Of a stretch of 64,000 bases of DNA, positions 17,724-26,371 are shown in pieces. A program made the position numbers and the translations under genes. Under the pieces are notes generated by a model. It had not been told where the DNA came from. It made no database searches and saw nothing but the letters and a program-made list of their open reading frames with translations. Position 1 is the stretch's first letter. Every line of letters begins with the position of its first letter. The stretch is from Ideonella sp. (GTDB taxonomy: Bacteria > Pseudomonadota > Gammaproteobacteria > Burkholderiales > Burkholderiaceae_C). The stretch spans positions 1 to 64,000 of the forward strand of contig NZ_JADJDO010000005.1 of assembly GCF_016702655.1 (NCBI RefSeq), given 5' to 3'.

Positions 17724-18304
17724 GCCCGCAACTCCAGAAAATTCTTCAGCATCGCGTGCCCGTGCTCGGTGAGGATCGACTCGGGATGGAACTGAACGCC
17801 CTCGAGCGGCGCAGCCGTCCCCGCGAGCCCGCGGTGGCGCACGCCCATGACCTCGCCGTCCTCCGACGTCGAGGTCACTTCCAGGCTCTCCGGCATCGAC
17901 TCGCGCTCGATGGCGAGCGAGTGGTAGCGGATCACCGTGAACGACTTCGGCAGCCCGGCGTAGACGCCGCGCTCGTCGGTCGTGAGCACGCTCGTCTTGC
18001 CGTGCATCAGCCGCTGCGCGCGCACCACCTTGCCGCCGAGCGCAGCGCCGATCGCCTGGTGCCCCAGGCAGACGCCGAGGATCGGCAGCTTGCCGGCGAA
18101 CTCGCGGATCGCCGGCACGCAGATGCCCGCCTCGGCCGGCGTGCACGGCCCGGGCGAGAGAACGAGGCGGTCGGGCTTCAGCCCTGCGATGCCCTCTACG
18201 GTGATCTCGTCGTTGCGGAACACCTTGACCTCCTCGCCGAGCTCGCCGAAGTACTGCACGAGGTTGTAGGTGAAGGAGTCGTAGTTGTCGATCATCAGCA
18301 GCAT
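17720..18304 (-). CDS. trpG: Anthranilate synthase glutamine amidotransferase subunit
   Basis: Component II of anthranilate synthase; it supplies ammonia from glutamine to TrpE. 194 residues. The class I amidotransferase motifs are intact: LSPGPCTPAEAG, the nucleophile Cys in GVCLGHQAIG (about residue 79) and the His/Glu pair in GVQFHPESILTEHG. Its partner trpE is not adjacent but 20 kb away, upstream on the same strand, with a defence island between them. An AGGA lies ten bases before the ATG. Confidence 0.97.
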   Translation of the reverse strand: MLLMIDNYDSFTYNLVQYFGELGEEVKVFRNDEITVEGIAGLKPDRLVLSPGPCTPAEAGICVPAIREFAGKLPILGVCLGHQAIGAALGGKVVRAQRLMHGKTSVLTTDERGVYAGLPKSFTVIRYHSLAIERESMPESLEVTSTSEDGEVMGVRHRGLAGTAAPLEGVQFHPESILTEHGHAMLKNFLELRA

Positions 18305-18664
18305 TTGCGCTCTATCCTATTGATTTCGCCGGATGTTTTGTCGGACATCCACGTTTGGTACCCGCTTTGATACCCGCTTTTTCTGTCGCTGGCGAGGCCG
18401 GCGCGACGTGCTGGGTGGGGACTTCACGCGCCCACTAGGGGCGCATAGGAGTGGTCAGGCTGATGGCTTGCGCCAACGCCAACCGGAGCGCGCTGCGGTG
18501 ATCAGAAGGATCGCAGACATGATGCGCATTATGGCTGCTTCACGAGACAGCCCCGGGTTACTGTGCAAGGGGCGCGGCGAGCCTTATCCAGTAACCCCGG
18601 CGCCTTATCTAGCAACCTCGCGCGCCTATCCAGTAACCCTCGTGGGCTGCTGCGCAGCCGTGCT
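18305..18664. other. trpG-hsdR junction: repeats, no gene
   Basis: A 360-bp stretch without a gene, at one edge of the island between trpE and trpG. It contains an inverted repeat at 18331-18350 (GGATGT...ACATCC), a direct repeat TACCCGCTTT at 18359-18368 and 18371-18380, and three imperfect tandem copies of a 21-22 bp unit beginning GCCTTATCCAGTAACCC at 18581, 18602 and 18624. GGTTACTG at about 18557 is the inverse of the CAGTAACC core. These may be an insertion scar; no integrase is present to support an attachment site. Confidence 0.5.
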
Positions 18665-21600
18665 TCAGCTCCAAGCCTCTCCCAACGCCTTCGCCTGCTG
18701 CAGCACCAGCTCCACCGCCGCCTCCTGTTGATCGGGCGGGTACTTGTACTTGCGCAGGATGCGCTTGACCATCAGCCGCAGCCTGGCCTGCACGCTCTCG
18801 CGCGCCGACCAGTCCACGCTGAGGTTCTTGCGCAGGTTCTCGGCCAGTTCGTGGGCGATCTTCTTCAGGGTTTCGTCGGTCAGCTCGCGCACGGCCGATT
18901 CGTTGTTGGCCAGCGCGTCGTAGAAGCGCACCTCGTCTTCGGTCAGGCCGAGTTGCTCGCCGCGCGCCGCCGCCTCGCGGAATTTCTTCGCCATCTGCAC
19001 CAGCTCTTCCATCACCTGCGCGGCTTCGATGGACCGGTTCTGGTAGCGCTGCACCACGTGGGCCAGCATGTCCGAGAACCTCTTGCTCTGCACCACGTTG
19101 CCAGCGAAGCGTGACTTGATCTCGCCTTCGAGCAGCCTCTCCAGCAGTTCGACCGCCAGGTTGCGCTCCGGCAGGTTGCGCACCTCGGCCAGGAACGCGT
19201 CGTCGAGGATGCCGATGTTGGGCTTGTCCAGGCCCACGGCGTCGAAGATGTCGACCACCTCTTCCGACACCACGGCCGAGCTGATGATCTGGCGGATGGC
19301 CAGCTCGCGCGCCTCGTCGGTTTTCTTCTTCTGGCTGAGCTCGCGCTTGGTCAGGATCACCTTCACGGCCTGGAAGAAGGCGACCTCCTCGCGCACCGCC
19401 TTGGCCTCGTCGAGCGTGCAGCACAGCGTGAAGGCTTTGCTCATGGCCAGCGCCGTGTCGGCAAAGCGCTTCTTGCCGTCCTTGATGCCCAAGATGAAGT
19501 TGGCGGCGCCGGCCAGGGTCTTGTGGCCGCCGGTCAGGAAGCCGCTGTAGTCGTAGCCGTGCAGCATCCCGCGCAGCGCGTCCAGCTTCTCGGCCAGCAC
19601 GCTGTACGCCTCATGCGCATCCACCGTGGGTCGCCCGCGGCCCTTGCTCGCGGTGTATTCCTTCAGCGCCGATTTCAGCTCGTTGGCGATGCCGATGTAG
19701 TCCACCACCAGGCCGCCCTGCTTGTCCTTGAACACCCGGTTCACGCGGGCGATGGCCTGCATCAGGTTGTGGCCCTTCATCGGTTTGTCGATGTAGAGCG
19801 TGTGCACGCACGGCGCATCGAAGCCGGTCAGCCACATGTCGCGCACGATCACCATGCGCAGCGGGTCGCCCGGGTTCTTGAAGCGCTTTTCCAGTCGCTT
19901 CTTCACCTGCGCGCTGTAGATGTGCGCTCGCAATAAAGCCTTGTCGCTGGCCGAGCCGGTCATCACGATCTTGATCGCGCCCAGCGAAGGGTCGGCGCTG
20001 TGCCAGTCGGGCCGCAGTTTGATGATCTCGTTGTAGAGGTGGACGCAGATGTCGCGGCTCATGCCGACCACCATGGCCTTGCCGGTCTGGGCCTTGTTCC
20101 GCTCCTCGAAGTGCGCCACCAGGTCAGCCGCCACGCTGGCGATGCGGGGCTCGGCGCCGACCACTTTCTCCAGCGCCGCCCAGCGGCTCTTGAGCTTGGC
20201 CTGCTGGCTCTCTTCCTCGTCCTCGGCCAGCTCGTCCACCTCGTCGTCGATGGTGGCCAGTTCGTCGGCCTTCAGCCCCAGTTTGGCCAGCCGGCTTTCG
20301 TAGTAGATGGCCACGGTGGCGCCATCTTCCTTGGCCTGCTGCATGTCGTAGACGCTGATGTAGTCGCCGAACACGGCGCGCGTATCGCGGTCCTCGCCCG
20401 ACACCGGTGTGCCAGTGAACGCCACGAACGTGGCGTGGGGTAGCGCATCGCGCAGGTGTTGGGCGTAGCCGACCTGGTAACGGTCGACGGTGGGCGCGAA
20501 TTCGACCTTGTGCTGCGAAGGTTCACCGGCGCCGGTTGTCAGCTCGATCGTCGAAGGCCGCTGCTTCAGAGTCTTCAGCTTGGCCTCGAAGCCGTACTGC
20601 GTGCGGTGCGCCTCGTCGGCGATGACGACGATGTTGTGGCGGTCCGAGAGCAGCGGAAACGCATCTTCGTCCTCGCCCGGCATGAACTTCTGGATCGTGG
20701 CGAACACGATGCCGCCGGAAGGGCGGTTGCCCAGCAGCGTGCGCAGCTCCTGCCTTGTCGCGGCCTGCACCGGCCGTTCGCGCAGCAGGTCTTGCGCCAG
20801 TGAAAACACGCCGAACAACTGGCCGTCCAAGTCGTTGCGGTCGGTGATGACGACGATGGTCGGGTTCTCCATCGCCGGCTCTTGCATCACTCGCGCCGCG
20901 AAGCAGGTCATGGTGATGCTCTTTCCGCTGCCCTGGGTGTGCCACACGACGCCACCCTTGCCGCGCAAGCTGGGCAGGCCATCGGGGCGCGATGCCGCGA
21001 TCACCTGGGCGATGGCCGCGCGCACGGCGTGGAACTGGTGGTAGCCGGCGATCTTCTTGACCAGGCCGCCGTCGTCCTCGAACAGCACGAAGAAGCGCAG
21101 GTAGTCCAGCAGATAAGCCGGCGCCAGCACGCCGCGCACCAGCGTCTGCAGTTCGTTGAAGGGGCCCAGCGGGTCGAGCGTGACGCCGTCGATCGTGCGC
21201 CAGGCCATGAAGCGCTCGCTGTCCGCCGACAGCGAGCCCAACAGCGCATCAGTGCCGTCCGAGATCACCAGCACCTCGTTGTACTGGAAGGCGTCTGCTA
21301 TCTGTTCCTTGTAGGTCTGGATCTGCTGGAAGGCCTTCCACACATCAGCGTTCGCGTCGGCCGGGTTCTTCAGCTCGATCAGCACCAGCGGCAGGCCGTT
21401 GACAAACAGGATGATGTCGGGCCGTCGCGTGTGGTGCGGCCCGGTGATCGAGAACTGGTTGACGGCCAGCCAGTCGTTCCGCGCCGGCGCGGCCCAGTCC
21501 ACCAGCTTGACGAAGTCGCCCCGCGTTTCACCGTCAAGGGGGTACTGCACCGGCACGCCGGTGACCAGCAGCCGATGGAACTGCCGGTTCGCCGCCAGCA

Positions 21601-21835
21601 GCACTGGCGTGCCCAGGTCCACCACCTGCTCGACCGCATCATCGCGCGCCGCCTGCGGCACGTTGGGGTTCAGCGCCGCAACGGCTTGGCGCAGGCGCTC
21701 GATCAGCAGCACCTGGCGGTAGTCGCTGCGCTCGGGGGTGCTGCCATCAGGCGCCAGCTCAGGGCCATACCGGTGCTGGTAGCCCACGTCGGCCAACCAG
21801 CCCAAGGCCTCCTGTTCGAGCTGGTCTTCGGTCAT
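18665..21835 (-). CDS. hsdR: Type I restriction enzyme R subunit
   Basis: Motor and nuclease subunit of a type I restriction enzyme; it cuts unmodified DNA after ATP-driven translocation. 1,056 residues, normal length, no frameshift. The N-terminal PD-(D/E)xK nuclease is seen as PDIILFVNGLPLVLIELKNP near residues 139-158. The SF2 helicase follows: Walker A TQGSGKS near 300, VVITDRNDLD, DEAH in VVIADEAHRTQYG near 408 and VAFTGTPV. The C-terminal helical region that binds HsdM makes up the rest. The ATG at 21835 overlaps the fic stop (ATGA), so the two are translationally coupled. Confidence 0.96.
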   Translation of the reverse strand: MTEDQLEQEALGWLADVGYQHRYGPELAPDGSTPERSDYRQVLLIERLRQAVAALNPNVPQAARDDAVEQVVDLGTPVLLAANRQFHRLLVTGVPVQYPLDGETRGDFVKLVDWAAPARNDWLAVNQFSITGPHHTRRPDIILFVNGLPLVLIELKNPADANADVWKAFQQIQTYKEQIADAFQYNEVLVISDGTDALLGSLSADSERFMAWRTIDGVTLDPLGPFNELQTLVRGVLAPAYLLDYLRFFVLFEDDGGLVKKIAGYHQFHAVRAAIAQVIAASRPDGLPSLRGKGGVVWHTQGSGKSITMTCFAARVMQEPAMENPTIVVITDRNDLDGQLFGVFSLAQDLLRERPVQAATRQELRTLLGNRPSGGIVFATIQKFMPGEDEDAFPLLSDRHNIVVIADEAHRTQYGFEAKLKTLKQRPSTIELTTGAGEPSQHKVEFAPTVDRYQVGYAQHLRDALPHATFVAFTGTPVSGEDRDTRAVFGDYISVYDMQQAKEDGATVAIYYESRLAKLGLKADELATIDDEVDELAEDEEESQQAKLKSRWAALEKVVGAEPRIASVAADLVAHFEERNKAQTGKAMVVGMSRDICVHLYNEIIKLRPDWHSADPSLGAIKIVMTGSASDKALLRAHIYSAQVKKRLEKRFKNPGDPLRMVIVRDMWLTGFDAPCVHTLYIDKPMKGHNLMQAIARVNRVFKDKQGGLVVDYIGIANELKSALKEYTASKGRGRPTVDAHEAYSVLAEKLDALRGMLHGYDYSGFLTGGHKTLAGAANFILGIKDGKKRFADTALAMSKAFTLCCTLDEAKAVREEVAFFQAVKVILTKRELSQKKKTDEARELAIRQIISSAVVSEEVVDIFDAVGLDKPNIGILDDAFLAEVRNLPERNLAVELLERLLEGEIKSRFAGNVVQSKRFSDMLAHVVQRYQNRSIEAAQVMEELVQMAKKFREAAARGEQLGLTEDEVRFYDALANNESAVRELTDETLKKIAHELAENLRKNLSVDWSARESVQARLRLMVKRILRKYKYPPDQQEAAVELVLQQAKALGEAWS

Positions 21836-23037
21836 GGTGTCCTGGCCTCGCCTGTCGGCTCAGGTTGCGGCCCGTTCGCCAGCAAGTCGACGTAGGCGGC
21901 GTAGCTGAAGCAGCGGTTCTTCTTCTGCCCGGTCAGCTCGGTCACGACACCCAGCGCCTCCATCACCTTGACGGCGGCAGTGGCGGTGGGGAACGTGGTT
22001 TCCAGCTTCTGGCGCACCTGCTCGATGGTGAAGCGCGGCATCAACGGCATCAGCTCGAACAAGCGCAGGGCCACCGCGCCCACGCGCGGCGCTGCCAGCA
22101 AACGGCGGCGGTCAGCGTTGAGCAGGCTGGCCATGGCCACGATGCCGCGCTCGGCCTCGGTAGCGGCAGCCTCTACACCATCGAGGAAGAAGCCGACCCA
22201 GCCCTCCCAATCGCCTTCTGTCCGCACCTCAGACAGGCGCCGGTAGTACTCAGCCTGGTGCTGCTTGAGGTGGCTGCTGATGTAAACCAGCGGCTCGGCC
22301 AGCAAGCCCCATTGCTCCAACAGTGCCGCGATAAGCAGGCGGCCGATGCGACCGTTGCCGTCCAGGAAGGGGTGGATCGTCTCGAACTGCACGTGAACCA
22401 GCGCGATGCGCACCAGCGGCGGTAACGCCGGCTCGGCGTCATGGATGAAGCGCTCGAGGTCGGCCAGCAAGCCCGGCACCTGGTCTGGCGGCGGCGGCAC
22501 GAACACCGCGCGGCCAGGCCGCGCGCCGCCGATCCAGTTCTGGGATCGGCGCAGCTCACCGGGCTGCTTGCTCGCACCGCGGGCGCCATCCAGCAGCAAC
22601 CGGTGGGCGTCGCACAGCAGGCGCACCGAGATCGGCAGGCCGGTCGGGCCGCGCAGGTTGTCGCGCACCAGACGGAACGCGCGCAGGTAGTTGGTCACTT
22701 CCTCGACGTCGTCGGTGTTGGCGACAGTCAGGCCCGCCTCGTCGTCGAACAGGTCGGTCAGCGTGGCCTGCGTGCCTTCGATCTGCGAGGTGAGCAGCGC
22801 CTCCTTGCGGATGGCGCTGTACAGCAGCCAGTCCACCGAAGGCACCAGGCCCGCCACGCCCGAGAGCCGCGCCAGTGCCATTTCGGCGCGATGCGCGGCA
22901 GCCGTGTAGGACGCCGGTGCCAGCGGCGGCTCAGCGGGCGGCAGCGGGTGCGGCACGAACGCGCGCACCGCTTCACCCAGCGTGGTGGTCGTGACGTAAG
23001 TGCCGGTGGCGCGCATGGTGTGAAAGCGGCTTTGCAT
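21832..23037 (-). CDS. Fic-domain protein within type I RM operon
   Basis: Probable AMP-transferase of the Fic family, 401 residues. The catalytic motif HPFLDGNGRIGR is at about residues 222-233 and matches HxFx(D/E)GNGRxxR. An N-terminal inhibitory-helix motif, TSQIEGTQ, is near residue 85, as in self-inhibited Fic proteins with an SxxxEG-type helix. The C-terminus looks like a winged helix (FTIEQVRQKLETTFPTATAAV). It lies between hsdS (66 bp upstream) and hsdR (4-nt overlap), so it is part of the operon. The target protein is unknown. Frame intact, unlike hsdM and hsdS. Confidence 0.93.
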   Translation of the reverse strand: MQSRFHTMRATGTYVTTTTLGEAVRAFVPHPLPPAEPPLAPASYTAAAHRAEMALARLSGVAGLVPSVDWLLYSAIRKEALLTSQIEGTQATLTDLFDDEAGLTVANTDDVEEVTNYLRAFRLVRDNLRGPTGLPISVRLLCDAHRLLLDGARGASKQPGELRRSQNWIGGARPGRAVFVPPPPDQVPGLLADLERFIHDAEPALPPLVRIALVHVQFETIHPFLDGNGRIGRLLIAALLEQWGLLAEPLVYISSHLKQHQAEYYRRLSEVRTEGDWEGWVGFFLDGVEAAATEAERGIVAMASLLNADRRRLLAAPRVGAVALRLFELMPLMPRFTIEQVRQKLETTFPTATAAVKVMEALGVVTELTGQKKNRCFSYAAYVDLLANGPQPEPTGEARTP

Positions 23038-23103
23038 AACCGCGCCACATACTAAAGCAAACTTTAATTTGTAGCGAGGCTTTGAAAGAAAGCTTGAAGA
23101 GGC

Positions 23104-24342
23104 TCAGGCGCTGGCCGTCAGCGCCTCGGCATCTGGCAGGCGCAGTTGGCCGGAGATCAGGCGGGGGAGCAGGGTGTCGCGGAGGGTGGCGAGGGTTTGG
23201 GCCTGCCGTTCGTTCTCCACCAACCGTTCAAACAGCGCTGCCGTCACAGCCACGAACGCATCAAGCACGGACTGTGGCGCCACCAATGCTGGGATCGGCC
23301 GAAACGCCTTCTTGCTGATTTCCATGAAGGTCGATCCGTTGGCACGAGCCTTGATGCCCTCCATATTCTGCTGACACCAGAAGAGCATGTAGAGCGGCGG
23401 CAGCAGGCTGCCGGCAGCATGGCGATGTAGCCCTGATTGATGGCGACCGGAACCTGCGCGATGGCGAGATAGCCGATCGGCGCGCGCGACGACATCAACA
23501 AGGTTCCAGCCGGCAGCAGGCCGGAGCCGATCTTCGCGAGTCCTTTGGTCGATAGTCGCCGCTCAGTACTCAGCAGTACAGGGGCTGGCAACCCTGAAAG
23601 GTCCTTGGGCGTGGTCCATGCATGCTCTTCCGGGCTCCAGTAGCTTGGGTCCTTCGTATCGGGTGTAGCGCCGCCAACGCATTCGACTGCATCGCCGACG
23701 GGCTGCACCGACCAGCCCTTCGGCACCAACCCCAACGACGACTCCTCGAAGCTGTCCGGAAACAAGGCCGCCGTGGCTTCGTCCATGCCGGCCGGCGCCA
23801 GGCCTTGGCTCCTGGCGCGAACGGGATCGAAATCGAGGAACCACGACTTGAACAGCGCCTGCGCGATGGCTTCGAGGGTGGCGTTGGTTTCGCGCAGGAG
23901 GGCGACCCGGTCGTCGAGCGCGTTCAACAGGTGGGCGATTTCGTCCTGCTCCCACCGGTCAGGCACTTGGATGCGAATCGAGTAGATGAAGTTTCGGTTG
24001 AGCGACGGCTGGGCGCTGCCCGAGTTGTAGCCAGCAAGGTTCAACGTCCGCAGGAGGTAGTACGCGAATCGCGGGTTGTTCCCGAAGGAAGTCGGTGACG
24101 TATAGGCAAGTGTTGTGGGGCCAATAGTCGACCTCGGAAAAGTGCACCCGCCCGATCGACGCACCGCTGCGACCGATCACAAGGCCAGGGCCTTTGGCAA
24201 GCGCTTCACTATGCGTGCCATTCGGGCCGGCCGAACCCATCACTGGAACGCTGCCCGCCCGTTGTTCGGATGCGGTCAGATCGTGGCCACGCTGAAGCCG
24301 AACGAACTCGCCGAGGGAGCGTGAGGCCCACTCAGAATTCAT
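23104..24342 (-). CDS. hsdS: Type I restriction enzyme specificity subunit (two compensating frameshifts)
   Basis: DNA-recognition subunit that sets the target site of the HsdM and HsdR complexes. Three overlapping pieces join: 24342 to about 24090 (MNSEWASRSLGEFVRLQRGHDL), about 24090 to 23400, and about 23390 to 23104. The first and third are in one frame, so one extra and one missing base cancel out. Corrected length is about 412 residues. Two target-recognition domains are separated by a helical spacer (NALDDRVALLRETNATLEAIAQ), and a second helix is near the C-terminus (LFERLVENERQAQTLATLRD). The start overlaps the end of hsdM by 11 bases. Confidence 0.88.
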
Positions 24343-25884
24343 ACCCCAGCCCTCCCAGCTTCTGCCGGATCACCAAGTCCAGCTCCGCCCCTTTCGCCAT
24401 CTGCTCGCCAAGCTTCTCGGTCAACGCCTGCATCTTGGCCTCGAAGCCTTCGTCATCGTCGTCCACCGCCTCGGCGCCCACATACCGCCCCGGCGTCAGC
24501 ACATGCCCGTGCTCGGCAATCTCGGCCAGCTTCACGCTGCGGCAGTAGCCGGCCGCATCGGCGTACTCGCCCGCGCCGGCATCGCCGCGCCACGCGGCCA
24601 CGGTGCCGGCGATGCGGTCGATGACCTCATCCGTCAGCTCGCACTGCACCCGGCTGATCATCACCGCCAGCTTGCGCGCATCGATGAACAGCACCTCGCC
24701 GCGCCGCACGCGCTTGTCCTTGGCCAGGAACCACAGGCAGGCCGGGATCTGCGTGTTGAAGAACAGCTGCCCGGGCAGCGCGATCATCACCTCCACCACG
24801 TCGGCCTCCACCATCGCGGCGCGGATCTGACCTTCGTTGTTCTGGCTCGAACTCATCGAGCCGTTGGCCAGCACGATGCCAGCACGGCCGTTCGGGTTTC
24901 AGGTGGTGCAGCATGTGCTGCAGCCAGGCGTAGTTGGCGTTGCCTTGCGGCGGGTCGCCGTAGTGCCAGCGCGCATCGCCGGTCAGGCTGGCGTGCCACC
25001 AGTCGCTGATGTTGAACGGCGGGTTGGCCAGGATGAAGTCGGCGCGCAGGTCGGGGAACTGGTCCCGCGTGAAGGTGTCGGCGGGCTCGCGGCCCAGGTT
25101 GAAGTCGATGCCGCGGATGGCCAGGTTCATTGCCGCCAGCCGCCAGGTGGTGGGGTTGGCCTCCTGGCCGAAGATGGCCACGTCACCGATCTTGCCGCCG
25201 TGCGCTTCGATGAATTCCTCGCTCTGCACGAACATGCCGCCGCTGCCGCAGCATGGGTCGTACACCTTGCCATGGTGCGGCGCCAGCACGGCCACCAGCG
25301 TCTTGACGATGCTGCGCGGCGTGTAGAACTGGCCGCCACGCTTGCCCTCGGCGCTGGCGAACATGCCCAGGAAGTATTCGTACACCTGGCCCAGCACGTC
25401 GCGCGCCTCGGCCGCCGATGAACCGAAGCCGATGGTGGACACCAGGTCGACCAGCTCGCCGAGCTTGCCATCGGGCAACTGGGCGCGGGCAAAGCGCTTG
25501 TCGAGGATGCCCTTGAGCTTGGGGTTCTCGGCCTCGATCAGCGACAGCGCGTCGTCGATGCGCTTGCCGATGTCGGGCTGCTTGGCGGCGGCGCAGCGCC
25601 TCCCAGCGGGCGGCCTCGGGCACCCAGAAGACATTGACCTCTCGGTAGTAGTCGCGGTCTTCCAGCTCGGCCGCCAGGTCTTCGGGCGTCGCGCGGTCCA
25701 GAAAGTACTCGTCGGCCGGGTCGGCAAAGCGCGCGCCAAGTTCGCCGCGCTTGGCCTGGAAGGTGTCGGAGATGTACTTCAGGAAGATCAGACCGAGTAC
25801 CAAGTGCTTGTACTCGGCGGCGTCCATGTTGGCGCGCAGCTTGTCGGCGGTGGCCCAGAGCGTTCTCTTGATGTCGTCGAGCAT
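24332..25884 (-). CDS. hsdM: Type I restriction enzyme M subunit (two frameshifts)
   Basis: N6-adenine methyltransferase subunit of the type I system. It starts MLDDIKRTLWATADKLRANM at 25884, the usual HsdM N-terminus. The SAM-binding motif DPCCGSGGMF is near residue 211 and the catalytic motif NPPF (ILANPPFNISDW) near residue 290. Frame changes occur at about 25595 and about 24890; the last part runs to GGLGYEF at 24332. Corrected length is about 518 residues, normal for the family. No simple-sequence repeat lies at the breaks, which argues against phase variation and for sequence error. First gene of the hsdM-hsdS-fic-hsdR operon. Confidence 0.9.
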
Positions 25885-26069
25885 AGTGGCGAGGCGGGGG
25901 CGTCGTGGGCGAAGGTCACAGACTGGCGGCAGGGCGCGGCGCCATCATCACACGCCGCGAACCCGTGCCGCCAACCATCTCCAACGCCGCGGCCGGACGG
26001 CCCCGGCACAGTTCGCTCAAGTGACAATCATGCCCGCTGCCCATCTGCCCGCGCAAACGCGCCCACGCC

Positions 26070-26370
26070 ATGCCCGCCCAAAGCACCCGCAAGACACCCA
26101 AGCGCAAGTCGAGCAAGTCGGCCAAGGCCGCCGAGCCCCGCCTGTCGCGCACGCGCCGCCCGCAGAGCATGGCCGCTGCCGACTGGCAGACGGCGCTGCG
26201 CCGCCAGTTCGGACGCGAGCAGGCCTTCGGGCTCGAGAACATGGGCACCGAGCCGCTGTTCTCGGACTTCCGCGTCTTCAACCCGCAGGGCGGCACGCGC
26301 TACCGCGTGGCCATCCGCGGCAGCGCGCCGGGCTGCAACTTCTGCAGTCGCCCGGACTTCGCGTCCGGTC
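26070..26370 (+). pseudogene. Truncated SWIM-type helicase N-terminus
   Basis: About 100 codons on the plus strand, with a basic Lys/Arg/Ser tail followed by ADWQTALRRQFGREQAFGLE, EPLFSDFRVFNP and GTRYRVAIRGSAPG. I recognise these as the N-terminal part of SWIM zinc-finger SNF2/DEAD helicases. The SWIM motif begins (FCSRPDF) but its second Cys is Arg, and homology stops at about 26365, three to seven bases before the stop codon of the opposite-strand SNF2 gene. The rest of the helicase (about 1,000 residues) is missing. A remnant left by an insertion or deletion; no product is expected to work. Confidence 0.6.
26352..26368 (-). terminator. Hairpin after SNF2 helicase stop
   Basis: Inverted repeat CCGGAC-TTCGC-GTCCGG starting four bases beyond the SNF2 stop codon (26372). 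It has no U-tract, so it is at best a weak terminator. It also overlaps the end of the truncated SWIM-helicase fragment. Confidence 0.35.
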
Positions 26371-26371
26371 T

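Noticed and set aside
18581..18644. CRISPR-like repeats
   Set aside because: Only three imperfect copies of about 21 bp in direct tandem, with no spacers and no cas genes.
23104..25884. Phase variation of hsdM and hsdS
   Set aside because: The frame breaks lie at no simple-sequence repeat or long homopolymer, and similar breaks occur in housekeeping genes, so sequence error is more likely.
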